DNA of 6,205 bases from Campylobacter sp. (GTDB taxonomy: Bacteria > Campylobacterota > Campylobacteria > Campylobacterales > Campylobacteraceae): positions 1 through 6,205 of the forward strand of contig JAJQAF010000029.1 of the NCBI GenBank assembly GCA_021203945.1. The letters are read 5' to 3'. A program made the translations under genes and the position numbers. This document shows, in pieces, positions 1-6,205 of the stretch (within the stretch, counting starts at the first letter, position 1; every line of letters begins with the position of its first letter). The notes under the pieces were generated by a model. The model was given only the letters and a program-made list of their open reading frames with translations. It searched no databases and was not told the DNA's origin.

Positions 1-524
1 CCGTTAAAACTGTGATCAAAACTTACTTCGCCCCCTATCGTAGGTATCCCCATGCAGTTGCCGTAGTGTCCGATACCAGCCACACAGCCTTTAAGCAGAT
101 AGCGCTGAACTCGCGCCGTTTTGCCATCGCCTATGATTTCGCCGAAACGAAGCGAGTTCATATTCGCAACCACTCTAGCACCCATCGTAAAGACGTCTCG
201 CAAAATTCCGCCCACTCCCGTAGCCGCGCCCTGATAGGGCTCGATAAAGCTCGGATGATTGTGGCTTTCCATTTTAAAAACCGCCGCAATCCCGTCTCCT
301 ACGTCGATAACACCGGCGTTTTCACCGGGTCCTTGTATGACCCAAGACGCTTTTGTAGGAAAGCCGTTTAAGTATTTTTTGCTTGATTTATAACTGCAAT
401 GCTCGCTCCACATCGCCGAAATTATGCCAAGTTCAAGCAAATTCGGCTCGCGACCTAAAATTTCAAGGATTTTTTCATATTCGCCGTCACTGATTTTATG
501 CGCTTTTATAGTAGCTTTATCCAT
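1..524 (-). CDS. purL: Phosphoribosylformylglycinamidine synthase subunit PurL, N-terminal part (3' end outside window)
   Basis: PurL is the large subunit of FGAM synthase. It makes formylglycinamidine ribonucleotide from FGAR, ATP and glutamine-derived ammonia in purine biosynthesis in the cytoplasm. Reading from the ATG at 524 gives 174 residues with no stop before the left edge. The N-terminal family signatures are clear: [14 protein letters not shown] near residue 39, [10 protein letters not shown] near 65, [21 protein letters not shown] near 86-106, and [12 protein letters not shown] near 155. The His in WSEHCS and the ESHNHPS segment belong to the ATP/FGAR site as known for small PurL proteins. 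The start is supported by the family N-terminus ([12 protein letters not shown]) and by a TAAGG ribosome binding site at 532-536, seven bases upstream. Small PurL proteins are usually about 730 residues, so roughly three quarters of the gene is missing. The 53-base gap to the upstream lipoprotein gene holds no evident terminator, so read-through is possible. A TAAAAT hexamer at 553-558 is a weak candidate promoter. Confidence 0.97.
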   Translation of the reverse strand, partial: MDKATIKAHKISDGEYEKILEILGREPNLLELGIISAMWSEHCSYKSSKKYLNGFPTKASWVIQGPGENAGVIDVGDGIAAVFKMESHNHPSFIEPYQGAATGVGGILRDVFTMGARVVANMNSLRFGEIIGDGKTARVQRYLLKGCVAGIGHYGNCMGIPTIGGEVSFDHSFN

Positions 525-577
525 TTTTACGCCTTAGTAAAATTTATTTCGTATTTTAGCCATTTTTTGATTATTTT

Positions 578-1294
578 TTACTTTACGAACATTGAGTAAC
601 AAACCACGTTTAACAAAAATCGCCCCTGTTTTAGTATATCTTGCTCGATAGCGTCTTTTTTAAATTCGTCCGATCTTGCAAATTCTTTCACCCAAGGCAA
701 ATTTTTTGAGTCGACAAAGAATTTAAAGTCCAAATTTTTTATCTCGTAGCCTTTATTGCCGACTATATCTGCGTTTATGACAGTGGCGAAAAATTCGCCC
801 TGATTTTGCGTATAATAATTCGTTACGCTTCTTGCCTTAACCGCCTCGTCGCTATCTATGAAAGTTCGGCAGACTGATTTTTTATCGGAGCTATAGACGA
901 CGCTTTCTATCATGGCGTTGCTAAATTCGTAAAATTTAATATTTTTTGAGCTTTGCAATTTTTTAATCTCGTCTTGGCTTGACATATCAACGTTTTTATT
1001 TGCGTCAAGGTCGATCAAAATGACGTTTTTGCCGACACTGCCCAGATATGCGTCGCCTAGATCTTGTGTCGTAAAACTCTTGCCGACTGGTATCTTTATA
1101 ATGGCGGAGCCTTGCACGGAGCCTATATTTGAGCCGCTTGCAACTCTTTTATAAAAGCTAATCTCTTGCAAAGTTTCGTTATTTTCAAGAAATTTATACC
1201 ATTTTTGCGGATCTTTACCGCTAATTTCATTCATCAAAGAAGCACAACCGCTAAATGCTAAAACCGCAATCGCCGTAAATATAAAATTTCTCAT
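578..1294 (-). CDS. Unrecognised lipoprotein, downstream member of a tandem paralogous pair
   Basis: This is a 238-residue protein of a family I do not recognise. It begins with a short basic start and a hydrophobic stretch ending in FSGC. This is a lipobox-type signal peptide with Cys17 as the predicted lipidated residue. The residues after Cys17 are Ala-Ser, not Asp, which under the E. coli +2 rule would favour the outer membrane (inference). The mature part is soluble, without further membrane segments. It shares with the upstream neighbour the blocks LENN.T.QEI.FY (about 36-48), ID.D...VDM (94-104), SSKNIKFYE (115-123), ESV (130-132), KSVC (139-142), VTNYY (157-161), EFFA (167-170), DFKFFV (189-194) and DILKQ.R (219-225). 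Cys142 and Cys232 are conserved in both proteins and could form a disulfide in the periplasm. I chose ATG 1294 over the TTG at 1297 because AAGGA at 1301-1305 lies six bases before the ATG. The gene follows its paralogue after 54 bases without a visible terminator, so the two are probably co-transcribed. The lipoprotein call is strong; the function is unknown. Confidence 0.9.
   Translation of the reverse strand: MRNFIFTAIAVLAFSGCASLMNEISGKDPQKWYKFLENNETLQEISFYKRVASGSNIGSVQGSAIIKIPVGKSFTTQDLGDAYLGSVGKNVILIDLDANKNVDMSSQDEIKKLQSSKNIKFYEFSNAMIESVVYSSDKKSVCRTFIDSDEAVKARSVTNYYTQNQGEFFATVINADIVGNKGYEIKNLDFKFFVDSKNLPWVKEFARSDEFKKDAIEQDILKQGRFLLNVVCYSMFVK
927..953. repeat. 27-base near-identical segment, copy 1 (in the downstream lipoprotein gene)
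   Basis: This segment matches 1689-1715 at 26 of 27 bases by eye, in the same orientation, 762 bases apart. It encodes the SSKNIKFYE block of the two paralogous lipoproteins. Identity of the DNA, including the two serine codons, is higher than over most of the rest of the pair. Confidence 0.75.
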
Positions 1295-1300
1295 CAAATA

Positions 1301-1305
1301 TCCTT
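1301..1305 (-). promoter_or_regulatory. Ribosome binding site of the downstream lipoprotein gene
   Basis: The minus strand reads AAGGA, six bases before the ATG at 1294. It would be only three bases from the in-frame TTG at 1297, so it decides for the ATG. Confidence 0.75.
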
Positions 1306-1348
1306 AAATTTTAAAATATCACGCCTCAAATCGGCTTCAACCCATAAA

Positions 1349-2077
1349 TCAACGCACGGCGCAGATGATATTTTTAAGAATCCTTTGCTGTTTTAAAATA
1401 TCTTTGTCTATAACCTGCTTTTTAAATTCGGCGGATTTAGCTTGAGAGCTAACCTTTTGCAAATTTGCTTCGCTTACGAAAAACTTAAAATCAATAGATT
1501 TGGGCGTGGAAACCTTATCTTTAACGATGTTCGTATCGATCAAAACGGCGAAAAATTCATTCTGCAGTTTAGCGTCGTAATAATTGGTAACTATTTTCGC
1601 GCTTATCTTATCGCCTCCCAAAAACGCCTCGCACACGCTTTTGCTGCCCGCATTAAACGTTACGCTCTCTAATATCCCATGTCCGGACTCGTAAAATTTG
1701 ATATTTTTTGAGCTTAAAAGCGCCTTTACTTCGGATCTTTCGCGCATATCTACGTATGCCTTTCCGTCAAAATCAATCACGATGAACGCCTGCCCGCCGT
1801 TAGCATACATATCGCCGATTTTTAGGGCGTAATCCTTGCCGTCTTTCCAAGCCTTGGTAAGCGCTATACCGATGATATCGCCGTCTTTTAGCTGCATGGT
1901 TTTCGTCAAATTTTCGGAGTAAAACGCAATTTCCTGCACGGTCGCGTTATTTTCAAGATACTTCGTCCAATTTATGGAATTATTGCCGCTTGAATTTGCG
2001 CCGACCGCATTACTTTGAGGCATTAAGCACCCGCTAAATAGGGCTATTATAGCCGCACTGATAAAAAACTTTTTCAT
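1349..2077 (-). CDS. Unrecognised lipoprotein, upstream member of a tandem paralogous pair
   Basis: This is a 242-residue protein of unknown function, paralogous to the gene just downstream. MKKFF plus a hydrophobic segment ends in ALFSGC, giving Cys17 as the predicted lipid-anchor residue. A Ser/Asn/Gly-rich spacer (about 21-35) follows before the conserved domain starts at WTKYLENN. Shared blocks with the paralogue run through the whole domain: QEIAFY (48-53), VIDFDGKAYVDM (100-111), SSKNIKFYE (122-130), ILESV (135-139), KSVC (146-149), VTNYY (163-167), NEFFA (173-177), DFKFFV (196-201), EFKK (217-220) and DILKQQRIL (226-234). Cys149 and Cys239 match Cys142 and Cys232 of the partner. By eye the mature domains are around 40 percent identical (not computed). 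The frame is also open to an ATG at 2107. I chose the ATG at 2077 because AAGGAG lies five bases upstream, the signal peptide starts normally there, and the upstream ATG falls inside a candidate -10 box. This is likely the first gene of a two-gene operon between mnmE and purL. Confidence 0.9.
   Translation of the reverse strand: MKKFFISAAIIALFSGCLMPQSNAVGANSSGNNSINWTKYLENNATVQEIAFYSENLTKTMQLKDGDIIGIALTKAWKDGKDYALKIGDMYANGGQAFIVIDFDGKAYVDMRERSEVKALLSSKNIKFYESGHGILESVTFNAGSKSVCEAFLGGDKISAKIVTNYYDAKLQNEFFAVLIDTNIVKDKVSTPKSIDFKFFVSEANLQKVSSQAKSAEFKKQVIDKDILKQQRILKNIICAVR
1689..1715. repeat. 27-base near-identical segment, copy 2 (in the upstream lipoprotein gene)
   Basis: This is the partner of 927-953, with one mismatch in 27 bases by eye and the same orientation. 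It encodes the SSKNIKFYE block. It marks the paralogous relation of the two genes and could act as a short homology for recombination between them (inference). Confidence 0.75.
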
Positions 2078-2082
2078 TGTCG

Positions 2083-2088
2083 CTCCTT
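2083..2088 (-). promoter_or_regulatory. Strong ribosome binding site deciding the start of the upstream lipoprotein gene
   Basis: The minus strand reads AAGGAG, five bases before the ATG at 2077. It fixes that ATG as the start and argues against the in-frame ATG at 2107, which has no comparable site. Confidence 0.85.
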
Positions 2089-2102
2089 GTTTATTAAATT
2101 TA

Positions 2103-2108
2103 ATCATA
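2103..2108 (-). promoter_or_regulatory. Candidate -10 box (TATGAT) for the lipoprotein pair
   Basis: The minus strand reads AAGATATGATTAAA here, containing TATGAT, one base off the TATAAT consensus. A start about seven bases downstream would leave a leader of roughly 20 bases with the AAGGAG site in it. No convincing -35 element is seen. Campylobacter housekeeping promoters often lack one, so this counts little either way. In so AT-rich a region the match could be chance. Confidence 0.4.
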
Positions 2109-2264
2109 TCTTATTCGTTTGCTTGGCGGGACGATTTGATAAAATTTAAAAGCTTAAATTTAAATATCGCCGTTTTTATTCCTTTTGCATCTCTTGACCC
2201 GTCAAAATTTAACCGCTTTTACTCGTAAATTCGCTTGTATTTTCGGACTAATTTTTGCGCCGTC
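2108..2264. other. AT-rich intergenic gap between mnmE and the lipoprotein pair
   Basis: This is the largest gap in the window (157 bases from the end of mnmE to the candidate -10 box). It holds no open frame of note and no RNA gene that I recognise. It contains an AT-only inverted repeat (2142-2161) and a small palindrome with TTGAC/GTCAA arms at 2194-2205. I see no GC-rich hairpin with a T-run after the mnmE stop, so an intrinsic terminator is not evident. Confidence 0.6.
2142..2161. repeat. Perfect inverted repeat, 8-base arms and 4-base loop
   Basis: The plus strand reads AAATTTAA, then AAGC, then TTAAATTT. The stem is all A/T and so weak as RNA, and only four T follow on the minus strand. 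It lies about 35 bases upstream of the candidate -10 box, so it could be an operator or a weak terminator, or simply chance in a genome rich in AAATTT words. Confidence 0.35.
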
Positions 2265-3602
2265 TTATTTGCCTAAGCAAAAACGGCTAAACATTTGATC
2301 TAAAATTTCATCTCTCTCAAAAGGCTTTGTGATAGCCGAAATGCTTGTTATTGCGGAATTTAGCTCATAAGCAAATAGCTCAAGCTCACTTTCGTTTAGT
2401 AAATTTAACGCACGTTTTATAGCGTTGTTTGCGACATTGCAACACTCTATTTGACGGGCTGAATTTAGTATCACGCCGTCAATATCTTGAGCGTTAAGAT
2501 AAATTTCAAGCGTTTTTATTATCTGATCCGCACTATTTTTAGCCGAAATTTTAAGCGGGTCGATTAAATTTGAAAGCTCGAATTTAAGAGTTAAATCACA
2601 TTTATTTATTATGTAAAATATCTGTTTTTTAGAATTTTTAAGCGAATTTAAAATTTGCATATCTTGTTCGTCCGCTACGTTTGAGCCGTCGAATACGGCT
2701 AAGATTATATCGGCTTCATCAATCGCTTTATAGGAGTGAGTTATGCCGATTTGTTCTACTCTGCCCGCATTTTTGCGAATGCCCGCCGTATCGATTATTC
2801 GCACCAGATGAGTGCCGATTCTAAGGTTTTCTTCGACCCTGTCGCGTGTCGTGCCCGCTTCTTCGCTCACGATCGCTCTTTCGTAATTTAAAAGTGCGTT
2901 TAAAATAGAGCTTTTGCCGACGTTTGGTTTTCCGACGATCGCTACCTTAAAACCTTCTATTAATCCACGCCTACTTTGGCTGATATTAACGATCTTTTCA
3001 AGTTTTTCCGAATTTTCGTTTAGCATTTTGCGAATACTCTCAAGCAAATCGCTCGGTAAATCGTCGTCTGCGTAATCAATGCCGGTTTCGACAAACGCTA
3101 GCGTCGTAATAAGCTCATCTCTAATCTCGCCCGTAAATTTCGCCAAATCGCCGCGCATAGACCTTGCAATAAGCTTGGCGGCGCCTTGACTTCTTGCGTT
3201 TATAAGGCTTTGAATACTCTCGGCTTTACTCAAATCCATTTTATTATTTAAAAATGCGCGCTTGCTAAACTCACCCGGCTGAGCCAATCTCGCGCCCGAT
3301 TTTATAAGCTCGTTTAATATCGTCTCCGCCACGATAAAACCGCCGTGAATTTGAAATTCCACAACGTCTTCTCCTGTAAAGCTGGCAGGCGATTTAAAAT
3401 ATATTAAAATTCCTTCATCTATGAATTCACCGTCGGCATAAATTTTAGCTAAAGTCGCAAAACGTGGTCTAAGAGTGGGTAGCTCGGTAAGCTTTAGTGC
3501 GATTTTAAGGGCATTTGCACCGCTAAGTCGCACTATACAAATAGAACCTACGCCGCAAGCGGTGGCGATAGCCGCTATATCGTCATTTTTTAAAAAACTC
3601 AT
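2265..3602 (-). CDS. mnmE: tRNA uridine-5-carboxymethylaminomethyl(34) synthesis GTPase MnmE (TrmE/ThdF)
   Basis: MnmE works with MnmG to place the cmnm5 group on wobble U34 of certain tRNAs, using a folate one-carbon unit and GTP hydrolysis, in the cytoplasm. The 445 residues are complete and close to the usual length of about 450. An N-terminal folate-binding domain (about 1-118) carries [26 protein letters not shown] and [17 protein letters not shown] helical domain is split by the inserted G domain. The G domain shows GKPNVGKS (224-231), TTRD (251-254), DTAG (271-274), NKCD (333-336) and SAK (353-355). The C-terminus is FCLGK, the C-x-G-K tail with the conserved cysteine. All key motifs are intact. 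The start at 3602 fits the family N-terminus ([15 protein letters not shown]). It lies 20 bases inside the end of jag, and no good AAGGAG site precedes it, so translation is probably coupled to jag. Confidence 0.98.
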   Translation of the reverse strand: MSFLKNDDIAAIATACGVGSICIVRLSGANALKIALKLTELPTLRPRFATLAKIYADGEFIDEGILIYFKSPASFTGEDVVEFQIHGGFIVAETILNELIKSGARLAQPGEFSKRAFLNNKMDLSKAESIQSLINARSQGAAKLIARSMRGDLAKFTGEIRDELITTLAFVETGIDYADDDLPSDLLESIRKMLNENSEKLEKIVNISQSRRGLIEGFKVAIVGKPNVGKSSILNALLNYERAIVSEEAGTTRDRVEENLRIGTHLVRIIDTAGIRKNAGRVEQIGITHSYKAIDEADIILAVFDGSNVADEQDMQILNSLKNSKKQIFYIINKCDLTLKFELSNLIDPLKISAKNSADQIIKTLEIYLNAQDIDGVILNSARQIECCNVANNAIKRALNLLNESELELFAYELNSAITSISAITKPFERDEILDQMFSRFCLGK

Positions 3603-4710
3603 TTACGACCACGAATTTACCGTCGTTACCCGACTTTACACCTACGTATTTTTCGGGAAATTTTTCACGTAGCTTTTCAACGGCTATTTTTACCAAAACA
3701 CCGTCAAGCGGCTTGGTTTGCGCTTTTCCGGTATTTTGCACGCGTTCTATTACACCGTTTAAATATTGCTCCATCATGGCTTCTTGGTTTTTTAAAAATT
3801 CGGCTATCTCAAGGCGTATAGCTAAGTTGTATTTGACATTAAGCCAGTTATACAATAGATAAGAAATAGCCTTGTATCTATAACCCTCTTTACCGATAAG
3901 CAATGCCGCATCGTCTCCGTCAAGCTCTATAAGCACGGTATCGTCGTTAAATTTAGAAACCTCTATCTTATTTATATCAAAACAACTTGCCGCAAAAAGC
4001 CTGTTTAGTCCGTCTTTTATCTCCGGTAAAATTTTATCAAAATTTATAGGCTCTTTTTGTGTTTTTTCTTGCTCGTTTTCGATCTGAACCGCGCTACTTT
4101 CTTGATTAAAATTTTCTAATATAGACGTATCTAGGATATTTTTGCTATATTTTTTATGAGAGCTTTCCTCATTCTTCGCCTCGTCGGTTCTTTTTTTAAC
4201 GTATTCTGGTTTTGTTACATTAAACTCCGTCGCTAAATTATCATCGTCCGACTTATCGGAAAAAGCCGCATGAGCCAGATTTGAGTTCTTTTCATTTAAG
4301 CTTTGCTCGGCAGTTTTTTGATTTTTTCTTTCGCCTTTATCATCGCGATTTTTTTTATGACGATTACGTTTTTTATCGCCGTGCTCGCGTTTTGTATTAG
4401 AATGTTTTGATTCTCTATCCTCGTGCTTACTTGACGTTTCATGATTCTCAAAATTTTTGTTATCGTTTTTATTTTCAGAGCTATTTTTTTGATTGTTCTG
4501 CTTTTGCTCGTGCTTGTTTTTAAAATTTTCTCTTGGTTTTTGAGCTTGATTTTCTAAAACGGCCTCTATTATAGCGCTCTTTTTAAAAAATCCTAAAAAC
4601 CCGGCATTTGGATGTTGAATAACCTTTATATCAAGCTGAGTGACGGAACATTTTAGCTCGCTTGCCGCCTTTTGAAAAGCTTCTTGTAAATTCGGTGCTT
4701 CTATACGCAT
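3583..4710 (-). CDS. jag: Jag/KhpB/EloR-family RNA-binding protein with long charged linker
   Basis: Proteins of this family bind RNA through a KH domain. In Gram-positive bacteria they influence cell elongation and division. In Helicobacter pylori the homologue next to yidC (HP1451) has been reported to bind and inhibit the VirB11-type ATPase HP0525. The 375 residues show three parts. The first is a Jag_N domain (about 1-52) with the signature AGFLGFFKK. The second is a long Lys/Asn/Glu/His-rich linker (about 53-222), probably disordered. The third is a type-II KH domain (about 223-305) with LLIGKEGYR at 271-278, whose G-x-x-G loop is intact. The remaining C-terminal part (about 306-375) sits where the R3H domain belongs, but the R-x3-H signature is absent: the aligned stretch reads [14 protein letters not shown]. 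The start ATG overlaps the yidC stop (TAATG), and GGAGG at 4721-4725 lies ten bases upstream. The neighbours yidC and mnmE support the assignment. Confidence 0.9.
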   Translation of the reverse strand: MRIEAPNLQEAFQKAASELKCSVTQLDIKVIQHPNAGFLGFFKKSAIIEAVLENQAQKPRENFKNKHEQKQNNQKNSSENKNDNKNFENHETSSKHEDRESKHSNTKREHGDKKRNRHKKNRDDKGERKNQKTAEQSLNEKNSNLAHAAFSDKSDDDNLATEFNVTKPEYVKKRTDEAKNEESSHKKYSKNILDTSILENFNQESSAVQIENEQEKTQKEPINFDKILPEIKDGLNRLFAASCFDINKIEVSKFNDDTVLIELDGDDAALLIGKEGYRYKAISYLLYNWLNVKYNLAIRLEIAEFLKNQEAMMEQYLNGVIERVQNTGKAQTKPLDGVLVKIAVEKLREKFPEKYVGVKSGNDGKFVVVNEFFKK

Positions 4711-6205
4711 TATGCTTTTACCTCCGCTTTTTTATGTTTTTCAAATAATTTATTGACAAAAATTTGCTGAATGACCGAACAAACATTATTGATAAACCAA
4801 TAAAGCGTAAGTCCAGCCGGAAAGGTTACAAAGAAAAACGTAAATATCAAAGGCAGGTATTTCATGATTTTTTCTTGCATAGGATCGGTAAAGGTCGTAG
4901 GCGTAAGCCTTTGTTGTAAAAACATGGTAGCACCCATTAAAATAGGCAAGATAAAATACGGATCCATAGCCGAAAGATCGTGTATCCACAGCATCCAAGC
5001 CGCACCTTTTAATTCGATAGCGTTTAATAAAACCCGGTAAATTGCAAAAAATACCGGAATTTGAAGCAATATCGGCAAACATCCGCCCATAGGGTTCGCG
5101 CCGTTTTTCTTATAAAGTTCCATCATATGCGCGTTTAATTTTTGAGGATCGCCTTTGTATTTCGCCTGAATTTCCTTTACTTTCGGCGAAAGCTCTTTGA
5201 GCTTATTCATAGAAAGCATGCCTTTATATGTTAGCGGGAATAAAATAATCCTAATAACAAGCGTTAAAACAACGATTGCCCAGCCCCAATTTCCTATATA
5301 TTTATGCAAAAATTCCAGGAAAGCAAACATAGGTTTGGCAATAAAGGTAAACCAGCCGTACTCTATAACGTCAGTAAGACGATTATCGATACTATTTAAA
5401 ATTTTATGTTCTTTTGGTCCTATATAGCCGTTTGTTTTAAAATTTCCATTTTGTTTTACAAATACGACGGCATTCTTTTTAGCATCTGTACTCATAACTA
5501 CGTCAATCGGCTTTTGAAACGAATAAAAAAGCGTCGTATAATATCTATCTGAAGCCGCCGCCATAGTTATATCGCTAAAAGTCTCGCCTCCGTCGAGGTC
5601 ATTATCTTCCAGGATAGTAAGACTGTCGTCGTTATGTCTTAAAATCGCTCCGTGAATCGTATAGCTATCAACAGAAATATCCGGTCTAAATCCCGGAGTT
5701 ATAAAATATTCAACGTTTTTGCTTAGTTCCACGTCCATCTCGTATCTGCCGTCAGGGAAAAAAGTTATCTTTTTTACGATAGTGAGTTCATCTAAATTTT
5801 GTGTCAAATTTATAGTCTTTGCGCCGTCTGTAACATCAAGTTCGCTTACGTCCGCCGTATAATCGACGGCAAAAGCTTTGTTGTTTATGTTTGTATCGCT
5901 AAACCTCATCTCAAGCGGCAAAGGCAAGTAGCCGGTAAGCTCGGTTTTATTACCGTCTAACGTTTCATATTTTTTCTCGGTTAAATAAAATTTACCGATA
6001 CGTCCTAAATTGTCTATCTTAGCCTCATAGTTTGCGCCCTTAATCGTAGCCAAAATTTTACCGCTTCGATCGGAGCTCACAGCTGATGCGGCGGTCTTAT
6101 TTTGTGAAACAGGGGCTGAATTTTCATTTTGTTTTTGTGTCGATATACTACGATTTTGTTCGGTCCGAACGGTTTTTGGAACAAAGTAATAATCATAAAC
6201 TATAA
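4710..6205 (-). CDS. yidC: Membrane protein insertase YidC (Oxa1 family), 5' end outside window
   Basis: YidC inserts and folds inner-membrane proteins, alone or with SecYEG. The frame is open from the right edge to the TAA at 4710-4712, giving 497 visible residues. It begins IVYDYYFVPK, the end of the first membrane segment, so only about 20-30 residues are missing. A GTG at 6080 would start a 456-residue protein but lies inside the linker and is not the real start. A polar linker follows (about 9-45), then the large periplasmic P1 domain (to about residue 280). TM2 (about 305-325) carries the conserved groove arginine in VLTLVIRIILFPLT (visible residue 318, codon 5250-5252). Next come the cytoplasmic helical hairpin ending KKNGANPMGG, TM3 (CLPILLQIPVFFAIYRVL), TM4 (FILPILMGATMFLQQ) and the TM5-TM6 pair containing FPAGLTLYWFINN. 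The C-terminal tail is short and basic (EKHKKAEVKA). The stop overlaps the start of jag by one base, indicating an operon. Confidence 0.98.
   Translation of the reverse strand, partial: IVYDYYFVPKTVRTEQNRSISTQKQNENSAPVSQNKTAASAVSSDRSGKILATIKGANYEAKIDNLGRIGKFYLTEKKYETLDGNKTELTGYLPLPLEMRFSDTNINNKAFAVDYTADVSELDVTDGAKTINLTQNLDELTIVKKITFFPDGRYEMDVELSKNVEYFITPGFRPDISVDSYTIHGAILRHNDDSLTILEDNDLDGGETFSDITMAAASDRYYTTLFYSFQKPIDVVMSTDAKKNAVVFVKQNGNFKTNGYIGPKEHKILNSIDNRLTDVIEYGWFTFIAKPMFAFLEFLHKYIGNWGWAIVVLTLVIRIILFPLTYKGMLSMNKLKELSPKVKEIQAKYKGDPQKLNAHMMELYKKNGANPMGGCLPILLQIPVFFAIYRVLLNAIELKGAAWMLWIHDLSAMDPYFILPILMGATMFLQQRLTPTTFTDPMQEKIMKYLPLIFTFFFVTFPAGLTLYWFINNVCSVIQQIFVNKLFEKHKKAEVKA
4721..4725 (-). 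promoter_or_regulatory. Ribosome binding site of jag inside the end of yidC
   Basis: The minus strand reads GGAGG, ten bases before the jag ATG at 4710. It lies within the last codons of yidC. Together with the TAATG stop/start overlap it fixes the jag start and suggests coupled translation. Confidence 0.75.

Noticed and set aside
12..371. Plus-strand open frame of 119 codons
   Set aside because: It lies wholly antisense to the clear purL coding sequence, and its translation has no recognisable features.
525..577. Possible dedicated purL promoter or purine riboswitch in the gap before purL
   Set aside because: At 53 bases the gap is too short for a purine riboswitch, and the only hexamer seen (TAAAAT at 553-558) is weak in this AT-rich context.
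1442..1672. Plus-strand open frame of 76 codons inside the upstream lipoprotein gene
   Set aside because: It is antisense to a supported gene and has no ribosome binding site or family features; the same holds for the plus-strand frames at 3475-3672 and 5197-5427.
2078..2107. Upstream ATG at 2107, extending the lipoprotein by ten residues (MIKFNKQGAT)
   Set aside because: It lacks a ribosome binding site, overlaps the candidate -10 box and would put polar residues before the signal peptide. The ATG at 2077 has AAGGAG at correct spacing.
2194..2205. Small palindrome TTGAC-CC-GTCAA in the intergenic gap, considered as terminator or operator
   Set aside because: The arms are only five bases, there is no adequate T-run on either strand, and no second copy was noticed in the window.
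4349..4356. Run of eight A (coding strand) in the jag linker, a possible slippage or phase-variation site
   Set aside because: The run is short and common in AT-rich coding sequence, the frame is intact, and Campylobacter phase variation usually uses longer G/C runs. Lys/Asn codons explain it.
4786..5082. Minus-strand open frame of 98 codons within yidC
   Set aside because: It is an out-of-frame reading of the conserved YidC membrane core, whose own frame is unmistakable.

Overview
The window is a stretch of chromosome from an epsilonproteobacterium (Campylobacterota), most likely a Campylobacter species. The evidence is the gene order yidC-jag-mnmE leading to purL, the campylobacterial look of the YidC, MnmE and PurL proteins, and the AT-rich sequence with many AAATTT-type words. 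All supported genes lie on the minus strand, so transcription runs from high to low coordinates. I found no credible plus-strand gene, tRNA, rRNA, CRISPR array or insertion sequence.

In order of transcription: (1) yidC, the membrane protein insertase, is cut at its 5' end by the right edge of the window. (2) jag (khpB/eloR family) overlaps the yidC stop by one base. (3) mnmE, the tRNA wobble-uridine modification GTPase, overlaps the 3' end of jag by 20 bases. (4) A 157-base AT-rich gap carries a candidate promoter. (5) Two tandem genes encode lipoproteins of about 240 residues that are clearly paralogous to each other and that I do not recognise. (6) purL, a purine biosynthesis gene, runs off the left edge with 174 residues visible.

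The yidC-jag-mnmE block is a conserved housekeeping cluster joining membrane protein insertion, an RNA-binding protein and tRNA modification. Its start and stop codons overlap, so it looks translationally coupled. From memory, trmE/mnmE (Cj0956c) and purL (Cj0955c) are direct neighbours in Campylobacter jejuni. The lipoprotein pair therefore seems to be an extra two-gene module at an otherwise conserved junction, with its own candidate promoter and good ribosome binding sites.

The part most worth following up is this lipoprotein pair. Both copies keep three cysteines at matching places: the lipidated one and two in the mature domain. They also share several near-identical motifs, including one 27-base DNA segment with a single mismatch. 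The Jag protein is also unusual: it has a very long charged linker and a C-terminal domain that appears to have lost the R3H signature.
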